From NCBI GenBank assembly GCA_021770785.1, contig JAETQH010000040.1, forward strand, positions 1 to 38,992: a stretch of DNA of 38,992 bases, written 5' to 3'. This DNA comes from Lachnospiraceae bacterium. Lineage in GTDB: Bacteria > Bacillota > Clostridia > Lachnospirales > Lachnospiraceae. Within the stretch, counting starts at the first letter, position 1. Each line of letters begins with the position of its first letter. A model generated the notes under the pieces. That model searched no databases. It worked only from the letters and a program-made list of their open reading frames with translations, and had not been told where the DNA came from. The translations under genes were made by a program, and so were the position numbers. Below are positions 18,401-26,385 of this stretch, in pieces.

Positions 18401-18568
18401 CGTCTGGCAGTCAAAATCCTCCCAAGGTATGCTGTCTGCCTCCGCTTCTTCGGGACGAATATAATTTCCCTCCTTATACTTCCAGTTGTCAACCGGAAAG
18501 CTCTGCTTTACTTTGAGTTTTTTTAGTTCATTGCAAATGACATTTACTCTCTTGTCTAAAAATTGCAT
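15479..18568 (-). CDS. Alpha-mannosidase, GH38
   Basis: A 1029-residue cytoplasmic GH38 enzyme without signal peptide. The start at 18568 is chosen for GGGAGGATGA directly before ATG; upstream codons in frame have no support. The N-terminal 230 residues form the usual beta-sandwich. The catalytic domain begins at GHTHIDVAWWW, with zinc ligands His243 and Asp245. The nucleophile Asp355 lies in WLPDVFGYSGALPQI. The C-terminal beta domains are complete. GH38 enzymes of this bacterial type remove alpha-linked mannose from high-mannose glycans. In this locus it would trim imported Man(n)GlcNAc down to Man-beta-1,4-GlcNAc, the substrate of the GH130 phosphorylase encoded upstream. Linkage specificity is not readable from sequence. 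Confidence 0.95.
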   Translation of the reverse strand: MQFLDKRVNVICNELKKLKVKQSFPVDNWKYKEGNYIRPEEAEADSIPWEDFDCQTMHWYGLDRHYWFKTTYQVPKELDGKRMWLHVKTQIDEWDDAKNPQFLLFVNGVVTQGIDMNHREVLLSTSAKAGEELVLELQSYTGILHKEFNLIVEMQEIDQDIEKLYYDLWVPLAAFSRMEEDDKNRRDIETILNNTINYLDLRTPYSDEFYATLKEASDYIDQALYTDMAGYKDIIATCIGHTHIDVAWWWTVAQTREKVGRSFATVLKLMEEYPNYKFMSSQPQLYYFLKERYPELYEQVKERVKEKRWEPEGGMWVEADCNLTSGESLVRQFMHGKRFFKEEFGVDNKILWLPDVFGYSGALPQIMKKCGIDYFMTTKLAWNQFNKIPYDTMMWRGIDGTEVLTHLITTLGVSQPIKDFFTTYNGMLHPDAIMGGWMRYQNKDINNDILISYGYGDGGGGPTREMIETSIRMEKGVKGIPCVRQEFARNYFDELAERVEGNRHLPVWEGEFYFEYHRGTLTSMGRNKRSNRKSELGLMDLELLSVLAEKMVAYPTEELDAIWKLVLINQFHDILPGSSIKEVYDVTKAEYAEIAEKLEKMIAERKKALAGSGDAITIFNTTGKERSDIVVLGPTDAEVLVDTEGNTYPIQQTKEGAVAYVQNLPSKGYKSFTGAKAEKEAALPFTLVNDYQLETPFFTIKLDEQGMFTSIFDKENDREVIQEGQRANLIRMYEDKPIYFDNWDIDIYYTEKFWDVDQVEHMEWTEVGPVRAVLEIERKASKSTIRQKIIFYADSRRIEFSTHVDWKEHQTLLKVHFPVAVHTDEATFDVQFGNLTRKTHQNTSWDVARFESCGQKWMDLSEGHYGVSLLNDCKYGHSVKDSNMALTLIKSGTEPNPTTDQEEHDFTYAIYPHAEGWRQAQTVTEAYKLNQPLLVETGTETKPAYSFASVDASNVIMETVKNAEDGEGTVIRMYESENSYTKTKLTVNAEFKKAFICNLLEETESEAFVNGNEIEVVLKPYEVVTVKLV

Positions 18569-18621
18569 TTCATCCTCCCATCCGATCTTATCAGATCTTT
18601 CTATTGTTAAAATTTTTATAT

Positions 18622-18658
18622 GATATCCGGTTGTTGTCCGTAGACAAAATCCGGTATC
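18622..18658 (-). other. Intercistronic hairpin between GH20 and GH38 genes
   Basis: GATATCCGG (18622-18630) pairs with CCGGTATC (18651-18658), one bulge, with an inner TTGTC/GACAA stem around CGTA. It lies in the 139 bp gap ahead of the GH38 gene. No strong T run follows on the minus strand. Confidence 0.55.
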
Positions 18659-18707
18659 TTCACTTTTCTGTGCCGGCACAACAGACGCAATGTGCTTTTT
18701 CTATTGA

Positions 18708-20558
18708 TTATAGGCCTCTGCCGCGCAGGAAATCCGCATACCAGAACACAATTTCCGATATATGATGCAAATCTCCTTCTCTGCTGCTAGTTCTCCAGAG
18801 TTTTTTATAGAACATGAACCAGTTTTCCAGTCTGCCCGCAAGTGCCGCCGCATCCTCCTGTTTCACCGCTATCTGTTTTTCCTTTTTCCATGTCATAGCG
18901 CCGATTTCATTCCAAATATCAATGGCATCAGCCGTAATTAAAAGCGCCTCCGTCAATTCCTTTTGTCCGCTGTCTATGGAAACCATTGCCTTTTTCATGT
19001 CTCGGGCAATCATCTTCAGCGCTGCCGCCGCTTCCCTGCAGGCGGTTTCATCTCCCAAATGTTCCGGCAGAAGCCTCTCCTCCGGTGCATGGTTCAGGGC
19101 ATAGTTTTCATAAAATATCACGGCATCCCACCAGTTGTAAAGAGACTGTTTCGCCATTTCTGCCATAAATCCAACAATCTGTCCAGAGGAATCATGAAAT
19201 TCCAGCCAGGATATCTGTCGGTTTATCTCGTCAAAATCAATCATTTCTGGATTCCAGGAAAATGCCGCTCCGTAAATCAAACCCGGAACAGAATACTCCG
19301 GATGATTGATATGACCGCAATCCCCCCAGTCTGTGTTAAGAATTCCCTCTGCGCGATATTTTCTTCCATATCCGCACATGCGGATAATATTGTCATAGGA
19401 GCTTCGTATCAAATTCATCCACCGGTTCCAGCCACCCACGCCGGGACAAAGATATTGTCTCGCTCCTGCTTCCGCCATAACGCGGCATTCATGCTCTCTC
19501 TGATCCGGTGCATATCCCCAGGTAAGGCAGATGGTATTTTCCGGCAGTTCCCTGATTAGTTCCGGTTCTCCACAGATGATATCCCCCCAGAACATCGGCT
19601 GTTTTTTCTTTTCCACCAGATATTCGCACAATTCTTTGATATAGTTAATATAAATGCGATGGACACCGTCACGTTCTGCAGCCTCTTTTGATTTTCCCTT
19701 GCCGAGGTCAAAGGTTTCGTCGGCACAAATATTAAATTTGTCAGAAGTAAACAACGCCATGTACTCGTCTATCATTCCTTTGATAAGAGGCATTGTCTCC
19801 TCATCTGTCACATTCACGGTATGATGTCTCATTCTGTCCCAGAAGGAAAAGGGCTCTCTCCATGAATCTTCCAGTTCACACAAATGTCCATAGTTTTTTG
19901 TAGAAAGCAGCATATAAAGATGTCCGAAGCTTGCCAGAGACGGTATCAGTTCAATGTGACGTTCTCTGCAATAATCGTCCAGCTCCATGATGTCCTCTGC
20001 TGTAAGCGGCGTCTCATCCCGCCACATTTCCGACAAATTGCGGAACAGATAGGTATGCTCCACATAAAGCTGAAACTGATTCAGTTTATAACGGCTTAAG
20101 CGGTCTACTACCTTTTTCAGATAAGGCAGCCTCAATACCCGTCCCCTTGTCTCATCTAAAAAATATCCTCGGTTTTTCATGTCCGGCTCATCTGATATCT
20201 CCACGCACGGGAGCACACCTCCATACTGTATAAACATCTGGCAGAGTGTCTGCACCCCATACAAAACCCCTGCTCCATCTCCACCCACAATGGAAACACC
20301 CGTTTTCTTTACAATCAGCCGGTATTCCTGTTCATTTAACTCTTCTGACAAGTCCAGAGAAATATCCCCGCTCTCGGCTTTTCCTCTTATATAGGATGCT
20401 TTGATTCCGGTTCCCTCTAAAATCCCCTTCTGCAAAATAGCCGCATAGGTAATTCCATTCACTTTTATCTGTCCGCTGAGCACAATCGTGGTCTGATAAT
20501 TGATTTCGTAACATCCTTCTTTTTCTGTTACCTTTTTTGGTTTTGGCAATAAATACAT
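18708..20558 (-). CDS. Beta-N-acetylhexosaminidase, GH20
   Basis: A 616-residue intracellular GH20 protein. Residues about 1-120 form the GH20b-like N-terminal domain (ending in GVLYGVQTLCQMF), followed by the TIM barrel beginning at MKNRGYFLDETRGR. The catalytic Asp-Glu pair is present in CADETFDLGKG (Asp280, Glu281), where Asp positions the substrate acetamido group and Glu is the acid/base. A helical C-terminal extension of about 120 residues follows. No signal peptide is seen. GH20 enzymes remove terminal beta-GlcNAc or GalNAc. Here it would act on antennary GlcNAc of complex glycans or on chitobiose. GAGGAGGGG precedes ATG, and the gene starts 20 bases after the stop of the GH42-like gene, so the two are co-transcribed. 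Confidence 0.92.
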   Translation of the reverse strand: MYLLPKPKKVTEKEGCYEINYQTTIVLSGQIKVNGITYAAILQKGILEGTGIKASYIRGKAESGDISLDLSEELNEQEYRLIVKKTGVSIVGGDGAGVLYGVQTLCQMFIQYGGVLPCVEISDEPDMKNRGYFLDETRGRVLRLPYLKKVVDRLSRYKLNQFQLYVEHTYLFRNLSEMWRDETPLTAEDIMELDDYCRERHIELIPSLASFGHLYMLLSTKNYGHLCELEDSWREPFSFWDRMRHHTVNVTDEETMPLIKGMIDEYMALFTSDKFNICADETFDLGKGKSKEAAERDGVHRIYINYIKELCEYLVEKKKQPMFWGDIICGEPELIRELPENTICLTWGYAPDQREHECRVMAEAGARQYLCPGVGGWNRWMNLIRSSYDNIIRMCGYGRKYRAEGILNTDWGDCGHINHPEYSVPGLIYGAAFSWNPEMIDFDEINRQISWLEFHDSSGQIVGFMAEMAKQSLYNWWDAVIFYENYALNHAPEERLLPEHLGDETACREAAAALKMIARDMKKAMVSIDSGQKELTEALLITADAIDIWNEIGAMTWKKEKQIAVKQEDAAALAGRLENWFMFYKKLWRTSSREGDLHHISEIVFWYADFLRGRGL

Positions 20559-20578
20559 AGGCTGCCCCTCCTCGTTGT

Positions 20579-22744
20579 CTACAAAACGTTATCCCAACTT
20601 ACCCACACGGCAGAATGCGGCATCAGCATTCCTTTACCTTGTGCACTCTTTCCGATTTCATACTGGTAAAGTTCTGTGCGATAAACTTCCGGCAATAGAT
20701 ACGGTGTAGAACGATGATTTACAATCACCATTCCGTTCTCAAATACCCCCGTCTCAATCCCTCTCTCCCGAATCGGAGATTCCGGTGTCAGATAACGATA
20801 TAAAATATCCTTCACCAAAGTTGTCCTTGACTGTATGATCGGATACATTTCTTTATTGTTCTGCGCATATGGTACATGCGGAATATTTTTTGCAGCATAG
20901 GAAGCCCCAATCTGTACTCCAAAGGAATATACCGCACCCCTGCTCTCTCCATTCTGCAAAATCACACCTTCATACTTCGCTACACAGCAGCCGCCATTGT
21001 CTACATAATCAGAGATACTCTCTCCTCCCCCATATCTGCAAAAAGCGCTGCCCTGTGGAATAATGACTTTGTTATAACGGTACGGCAGTTTTTCACAGGT
21101 TTCTCCTTCAATACCAAAGCAGGCCTTCGCCAGTATGTCCCCGGGACCATGCAGCAAAATACCTCCCTTTGCAACCCAATTTTTGATACACTGTTCCATG
21201 TGGGGATGTTCCCTTGCAAAGTAACAGTCGTTTGCAGGAAGAATCAAGATTTTATAGTCATCCAATTTTCCCTTTTCTATCTCATGGAAACTGATAACGT
21301 CCGTCTGATATCCTAAATCGCAGCAGATTTTGTACCAGCCCAGCAAGTCCAAACGGCGGATTTTATTATTTCCCACCTCATATGGCTCATAATGTGCCAT
21401 CTCTGCCGGAAAAAGCAATGCAATCTCTTTTTTCCTTGCTCCGCTTCTCAGCGGAATCACTTCACTGCACCACTCATTTCCTCTCTTTAAGGACTCTAAA
21501 AAGCTCTCTTCCATGCGGTTTAAGACTCCGCCGTCGTCTAATCCGTTCATACCGTAACAGGTATATCCGTCCATACCACAAGCGGTCATGGTTCCAATCA
21601 TTTCCGCCGGAGTCAGCTGGGAATAAATATCATTATAAATAAATCTTCCCCAATAAATACCGCCTATCATGGTTTTTCCTTCGTTCATGACGCGCATCAT
21701 ACTGTGCTGGCAGGAAGTCACATAAGCATCCGCCAGACCATCCGGCGTCGTGGGAACCGTGATAAAATGGCAGGAATCTACATAGGGTGCCAACGCATAG
21801 ATATCAATTCCCCGCATTGCAGTATCCCACAAATCACTGAAATCATTGTCTGCATCTTGCTGGCTTCTGCCATAGATATTCAGGAAATACCCCCACTGGG
21901 TCATATCCGGGCACAAAAACAATTCCGGATTTTTCTCTTTCAACACCGTCTGCATCTCCTGGAAGTAAAGGATCAGCTCTTCTATCTTCCACTTTGCATT
22001 ATCACGCCAAAGATTAAATTTCGGAGTTTGCCCTTTTACATCATCCTCAGAATAAAAATTCCCTTCTCCGTATTTTAAGGTATACCAATATTCCTCCGGT
22101 TTTAATTCCTCAAAATCCGATACCGCCAAACCATAGCGCTGATTCAGCTTCTCGATATCATTTTGATATGTTTTCTTTAAAAAACGAAGATACCGTTCTT
22201 TTCCTTCTTCGTCAAAACTTACCATTACAACCGGATCCCACATACTGCACACCGGAATCACTTCTTTTCCGCTCCCGGTTTCCATACAGCGTTCACAGCC
22301 ATCCTTGTAGCTGTCCATAATACGCTCTACATGGTCTTTCATGGACTGTCTTGCAGCCTTTGACCAATACTTGTACCATTTCCCCGGTGTTCCGTCTGCC
22401 CTTACCGTCTCTTCTCCGAAAATCGGCGGGCTGAAACGGATATGCGGGTAAAGATTATCCCCATTTAAATAAAGTAAAAGATAATTATAATGCAGCTTAT
22501 GTGCCAATGCAGATTTCCCCATATATTCCTGCATCTTTACATACTGACTCAAAGCGCCCGTCTCATAGCGTTCCCTAAAATCCTCCCATGCCTTGGTGTC
22601 AAACATCACGCTGTTAAAACCAAGGTCTTTGATCAGCTGCATGGTCTCATCCACAAATTCCTCATCGTCATATGCGGGACAGTAGAAGTTTCCAAAAATC
22701 ACATTGATGTAAGGCTTGTCCGTTGCAATACTTCTCAATTCCAT
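20579..22744 (-). CDS. Clan GH-A, GH42-like glycoside hydrolase of unassigned specificity
   Basis: A 721-residue protein without signal peptide. The N-terminal 400 residues look like a TIM barrel of the beta-galactosidase GH42 kind, with the stretch FDEEGKERYLRFLKKTYQND then IEKLNQRYGL matching the GH42 region downstream of the acid/base. The usual Asn-Glu of that family is not at its place: the sequence there reads SMWDPVVMVSFDEE. From about 440 to 550 a class I glutamine-amidotransferase-like fold resembles the GH42 trimerisation domain (KKEIALLFPAEMAHYE and KILILPANDCYF). A small beta domain ends the protein. It lies between GH130 and GH20 in an N-glycan cluster, so a beta-mannosidase or beta-galactosidase role is plausible; GH164 beta-mannosidases are distant relatives to compare. 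Assignment to a CAZy family is uncertain. Confidence 0.7.
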   Translation of the reverse strand: MELRSIATDKPYINVIFGNFYCPAYDDEEFVDETMQLIKDLGFNSVMFDTKAWEDFRERYETGALSQYVKMQEYMGKSALAHKLHYNYLLLYLNGDNLYPHIRFSPPIFGEETVRADGTPGKWYKYWSKAARQSMKDHVERIMDSYKDGCERCMETGSGKEVIPVCSMWDPVVMVSFDEEGKERYLRFLKKTYQNDIEKLNQRYGLAVSDFEELKPEEYWYTLKYGEGNFYSEDDVKGQTPKFNLWRDNAKWKIEELILYFQEMQTVLKEKNPELFLCPDMTQWGYFLNIYGRSQQDADNDFSDLWDTAMRGIDIYALAPYVDSCHFITVPTTPDGLADAYVTSCQHSMMRVMNEGKTMIGGIYWGRFIYNDIYSQLTPAEMIGTMTACGMDGYTCYGMNGLDDGGVLNRMEESFLESLKRGNEWCSEVIPLRSGARKKEIALLFPAEMAHYEPYEVGNNKIRRLDLLGWYKICCDLGYQTDVISFHEIEKGKLDDYKILILPANDCYFAREHPHMEQCIKNWVAKGGILLHGPGDILAKACFGIEGETCEKLPYRYNKVIIPQGSAFCRYGGGESISDYVDNGGCCVAKYEGVILQNGESRGAVYSFGVQIGASYAAKNIPHVPYAQNNKEMYPIIQSRTTLVKDILYRYLTPESPIRERGIETGVFENGMVIVNHRSTPYLLPEVYRTELYQYEIGKSAQGKGMLMPHSAVWVSWDNVL

Positions 22745-22776
22745 CTGTTTTCTCCCTCTTCGCTTTACATAAAGAA

Positions 22777-22833
22777 CAGGACTGCCGCAAAATAGATTTA
22801 TTTTTTCAAATATTCTCTTTTGCGACAGTCCTG
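22777..22833 (-). other. Long hairpin between GH130 and GH42-like genes, flanked by direct repeats
   Basis: CAGGACTGCCGCAAAA (22777-22792) pairs with TTTTGCGACAGTCCTG (22818-22833), one mismatch, 25-base AT-rich loop. The hairpin is bracketed by the direct repeats CTTCGCTTTACAT (22758-22770) and CTTCGTTTTACAT (22834-22846), the second overlapping the GH130 stop. On the minus strand the stem is followed by TTCTTTAT, so partial termination is possible. Confidence 0.6.
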
Positions 22834-22845
22834 CTTCGTTTTACA

Positions 22846-23826
22846 TCAATCCATATATTCCATAAGCTTATCTACTGTTGTAAATGCAAGCCCCGTCACG
22901 GTATCTGCGCATCCATAATATATTGCAATTCGTCCTGTTGCCGCATCGCTAAGAGCAGCGCATGGAAATACAACATTTGGTACATCGCCTACACACTCAT
23001 ATAACTCATGGGGAGCTAAAATATAATTTTTTGTTCTTTTGATTACTTTCCACGGTTCTTCCAAATCGAGAAGCGCACATCCCATCCGATAAACAAAACC
23101 GTTACAGGTATTAATTACACCATGGTAGATTAACAGCCATCCTTCCGAAGTCTCAATCGGAACACAGCCCGGTCCGATTTTGGTACACTGCCATGCTGAT
23201 TCGTCCCCTTTAATCGTTCCCATCACATAACGGTGACAACCCCAGTACTTCATATCCGGACTCTGGCTCAAAAAAATATCTCCAAAAGGCGTGTGCCCAT
23301 TATCACTCGGACGGCTCAACATCAAATAGTTTCCGTTAATCTTGCGCGGGAATAGCACCCCATTTCTATTGAATGGAAGGAAAGCATTCTCCAGCTGGTA
23401 AAACGTTTTAAAATCAAAGGTATATGCTACGCCAATCGTCGGATATTCATGATATCCGTTACACCATGTCACATAGTATCGGTCCTCAATAAAGCATACT
23501 CTCGGATCATAACGGAAATCACGTTTCGCCACTTCCGGGTCGGCACCTGTGAACTGAATAGGTTCATCCGAAATATCCCAGTTAATACCGTCTTTACTGA
23601 ATCCGGTAAATATATCCATACTGATGGATTTGCTGTCACAGCGGAACACACCTGCGTATCCGTCTTCAAACGGCACTACTGCACTATTAAAAATACTGTT
23701 TGAATTCTTTGTAGCAAACCGCTCAATAATTGGATTTGCATCATAACGCCACAAGGGAAGTTTTTCCTTTCCTTTTGGTTCCTGCCATGGAATATTGGGT
23801 AAATCTCTTCCAATTATTTTTATCAT
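22846..23826 (-). CDS. GH130 mannoside phosphorylase, probably beta-1,4-mannosyl-N-acetylglucosamine phosphorylase
   Basis: A 326-residue five-bladed propeller enzyme of GH130. Motifs seen are [20 protein letters not shown] near the N-terminus, the catalytic Asp107 in RYDPRV, and [20 protein letters not shown] with the conserved His that helps bind phosphate. The N-terminal motif set fits the GH130 group that contains UhgbMP and BT1033, enzymes that phosphorolyse Man-beta-1,4-GlcNAc of the N-glycan core to mannose 1-phosphate and GlcNAc. Neighbours GH85 and GH38 fit this exactly. Related GH130 enzymes act on mannooligosaccharides, which cannot be excluded by eye. The gene starts 34 bases after the binding-protein gene ends, with GGCGGAAGTGAG before the ATG, so it is in the ABC operon. 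Confidence 0.88.
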   Translation of the reverse strand: MIKIIGRDLPNIPWQEPKGKEKLPLWRYDANPIIERFATKNSNSIFNSAVVPFEDGYAGVFRCDSKSISMDIFTGFSKDGINWDISDEPIQFTGADPEVAKRDFRYDPRVCFIEDRYYVTWCNGYHEYPTIGVAYTFDFKTFYQLENAFLPFNRNGVLFPRKINGNYLMLSRPSDNGHTPFGDIFLSQSPDMKYWGCHRYVMGTIKGDESAWQCTKIGPGCVPIETSEGWLLIYHGVINTCNGFVYRMGCALLDLEEPWKVIKRTKNYILAPHELYECVGDVPNVVFPCAALSDAATGRIAIYYGCADTVTGLAFTTVDKLMEYMD

Positions 23827-23860
23827 CTTCTCACTTCCGCCTTTTCTTATTTGCTGCTAT

Positions 23861-25345
23861 TTATTTTGTTTTCATAAATTCATCTACCTGTGCCTGTGCC
23901 GCATCAAGGATATCCTGGAAGCCAGCCTTCATCAGTTCCTCTTTGATTTCAGGTACTGCGGTTTCCGGATCAAGAACACCTGTCATCATCTCACTCTTGT
24001 AACGCAGCCAGATTTCACGGCAGTTTGCAAGCTTATCCTCTACTCCGGTGGGGTCAAATGTAAATCCAAGCATCTGGGAAGCAACTGCTGCATCGTTTAA
24101 TGCCTTTACCTCATCCCACTGCCCATACTCGTCTGTCTCTTCCCTTGTTACAGTAAAGAAGCTCGCCTGTGTATATCCCGGAAGGCCAAAGTCTGTGTTA
24201 ATTCTGTGTACCGTTCCGTCTTCATTGTATTCAAAGTTCACGCCTTCTTCTCCATAGAAGAACATATCCCTTAACTTAGAATCTGTATTTAACAAATCCA
24301 GGAACTGAAGACATTTTTCCGGATACTTTGTATTTGCAGAAACCATATTGATAGAACCACGTACTGTCTCATTAGAGAGAATGGTATCTCCTATTTTCTG
24401 TACAACAACCTCCTTGCCCATATCCGGTCCCCAGACTGTCTTGCCTGCTGATTCCCAACCCTGGGCAACACGCCACATGTTGTAGACACGTGCCTCTGTC
24501 AAGGTCGCTGCATCCGGATTAATGAGGCCTTTCTGATACCATTCATGAAATGCTTTTAACTCAGCCATGATATCATCCTGCTCCAGGGTAAAGCATACTT
24601 TTGCGTCTGCATCGTCGTATCTTACACCCAGAATCTGTGTACCGGCGCCAATCTGATCATATTTATCAAAGATATAATAAACACCATCGTTCTTTACGTA
24701 GACCGGATAATCATTTTTGTCTGCTTTCAGTTTCTCAAATGTCGGTGTCAGATCCGGAATTTCCGTCAGGGATGCAACATCAATCCCATACTCGTCAACA
24801 AGCTCCTTATCCCATACCGCATAGTTGCTGATTGCGCTGTCTTTGTAAGTAGGTACACCATAAATTTTACCGTCTACTTTTACGGCATCCCAATATTTAT
24901 CCGGCATCAACTCGCATAAACCAGGCATATTAGTCTCGATTAAATCTGTGATATCATAGTAAGCGCCCAGCTTAATGTCAGAAATATAATTGTTACCATT
25001 GCCAAAAATAATATCGTAAGGTTCATTTGTGCTGACAATTACATTTCTGCGCTTATCCCAGTCTCCCCATGAGATAACTTCCAACTCAATATTAACACCG
25101 ACTTTCTCACCTGCATATTCATTTACTTTTTCAACCCAGGTGTCATAGTTTGTAGGCATACCATTTCCGATGGTTATCCATTTCAGTGTCACAACCTCAC
25201 CGTTGTCAGCAGTTTCCGCACCGCCGGCATTTGCATTTCCGTTTCCTGTGCTGCTTCCGCCATTTCCGCTGTTTCCACAGCCTGTTGCCATCCCCAGTGC
25301 CATTGTTGCCACAAGTCCGGCTGCTACAAGTCTTTTTGCTTTCAT
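23861..25345 (-). CDS. Glycan ABC transporter solute-binding lipoprotein, LplA type
   Basis: A 494-residue lipoprotein with lipobox MATGC (Cys23) and a Gly/Asn/Ser-rich linker after it. The mature part follows the family 1 binding-protein pattern: WDKRRNVIVSTNEPYDIIFG, VDGKIYGVPTYKDSAISNYA and a C-terminal DUF3502-like region with the FTFDPTGVEDKLANC segment. These features match LplA-type proteins that pair with LplB and LplC permeases for oligosaccharide uptake. The cluster context makes N-glycan fragments released by GH85 the likely cargo. AGGAGAAGGAGG stands before the ATG. Confidence 0.92.
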   Translation of the reverse strand: MKAKRLVAAGLVATMALGMATGCGNSGNGGSSTGNGNANAGGAETADNGEVVTLKWITIGNGMPTNYDTWVEKVNEYAGEKVGVNIELEVISWGDWDKRRNVIVSTNEPYDIIFGNGNNYISDIKLGAYYDITDLIETNMPGLCELMPDKYWDAVKVDGKIYGVPTYKDSAISNYAVWDKELVDEYGIDVASLTEIPDLTPTFEKLKADKNDYPVYVKNDGVYYIFDKYDQIGAGTQILGVRYDDADAKVCFTLEQDDIMAELKAFHEWYQKGLINPDAATLTEARVYNMWRVAQGWESAGKTVWGPDMGKEVVVQKIGDTILSNETVRGSINMVSANTKYPEKCLQFLDLLNTDSKLRDMFFYGEEGVNFEYNEDGTVHRINTDFGLPGYTQASFFTVTREETDEYGQWDEVKALNDAAVASQMLGFTFDPTGVEDKLANCREIWLRYKSEMMTGVLDPETAVPEIKEELMKAGFQDILDAAQAQVDEFMKTK

Positions 25346-25368
25346 ATTTTTTCCTCCTTCTCCTCCCT

Positions 25369-25390
25369 GACAGTTTCTGCTTTTACTGTC
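25369..25390 (-). other. Hairpin between permease and binding-protein genes
   Basis: GACAGT (25369-25374) and ACTGTC (25385-25390) form a short stem in the 95 bp gap ahead of the binding-protein gene. Such stems are common before binding-protein genes and may protect the more abundant downstream transcript. Confidence 0.45.
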
Positions 25391-25440
25391 GGAGTGTATG
25401 TATTAGCAAGCACATCCGCCTGTGCCTTGTAATACCATTT

Positions 25441-26367
25441 TTATTCTTTTACAGATCCAATCGTCAAACCTGAAATAAAGTATTTCTGGAAGAACGGATA
25501 TACACATGCGATTGGAACAATAATAACCATTGCAATTGCCATCCGGACGCTTTCTGTCGGCATGGAAGCCTTGTACTGCTGAAGGGAAAGTCCTCCATAT
25601 GGGTTGTTTGCAATATATTCAATTTTTCGCTGAATTGTGTTCAGCAAGGACTGTAAGGTCTGCAAATTTGCATCCTGAATATACAGGGAAGCCTGAAACC
25701 AGTCATTCCAATATCCAAATGCTGCAAACATTCCAATGGTCGCCATAACCGGCTTTGAAATAGGAAGCACAATCTGCGCCCAGATTCGAAGCTGTCCGGC
25801 GCCGTCAATTTTAGCTGATTCCACAATAGAATCCGGCACCGTCGTACGGAAGAACGTCCTACAAATCGTAACACTGAATGCGGAACATGCCAGCGGCAAA
25901 ATCAATGCCCAGATGGTATTGCTCAAGTTCAAAATGTTATTTACAACTACATAATTTGCTAACATACCGCCATTGAATACCATTGGTATAAATACCAGCC
26001 ATGTGTATAATTGTTTCAGCTTATAGCTTCTTCTGGAAATAACATAACCCATAGTCGTATTCAAAATCACCGAAATAATAGTACCAATAACTGTTACCGC
26101 AATAGACATAAATGTCGCACGCAGAATCGTTCCACGCTCGTTCCACAAAAACATATATGCAGCATTGGAAAATTCCTGCGGAATCAAATGATATCCGAAT
26201 GTTCTCAATGATTCTTCGCTGGAAATTGAAATAGAGAACACAAAAACCAGCGGGCACACGCACATAATAGCCAACAGTAAAAATATAATATTAAAAATAA
26301 TATTCGTAGATTGTTTGATCTGGTTCTTTGGTTTCTCTACAAACAAAATTTCTTCCTTCTTCTTCAC
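25441..26367 (-). CDS. ABC sugar transporter permease, LplC/YtcP type (CUT1)
   Basis: A 308-residue inner permease with six predicted membrane segments, the first at about 23-45 (IIFNIIFLLLAIMCVCPLVF). The EAA loop that contacts the ATPase reads ESAKIDGAGQLRIWAQIVLP (about 195-215). The start is a GTG at 26367 preceded by GGAAGGGGGG; an ATG nearby is out of frame. It follows the LplB-type gene by 18 bases. No ATPase gene is in the cluster, so a shared MsmX-like ATPase elsewhere is expected. Confidence 0.92.
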   Translation of the reverse strand: MKKKEEILFVEKPKNQIKQSTNIIFNIIFLLLAIMCVCPLVFVFSISISSEESLRTFGYHLIPQEFSNAAYMFLWNERGTILRATFMSIAVTVIGTIISVILNTTMGYVISRRSYKLKQLYTWLVFIPMVFNGGMLANYVVVNNILNLSNTIWALILPLACSAFSVTICRTFFRTTVPDSIVESAKIDGAGQLRIWAQIVLPISKPVMATIGMFAAFGYWNDWFQASLYIQDANLQTLQSLLNTIQRKIEYIANNPYGGLSLQQYKASMPTESVRMAIAMVIIVPIACVYPFFQKYFISGLTIGSVKE

Positions 26368-26385
26368 TTTTCATGCCCCCCTTCC

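Noticed and set aside
26341..26367. ATG start for the LplC-type permease
   Set aside because: The nearby ATG is out of frame; the in-frame GTG has a suitable ribosome binding site.
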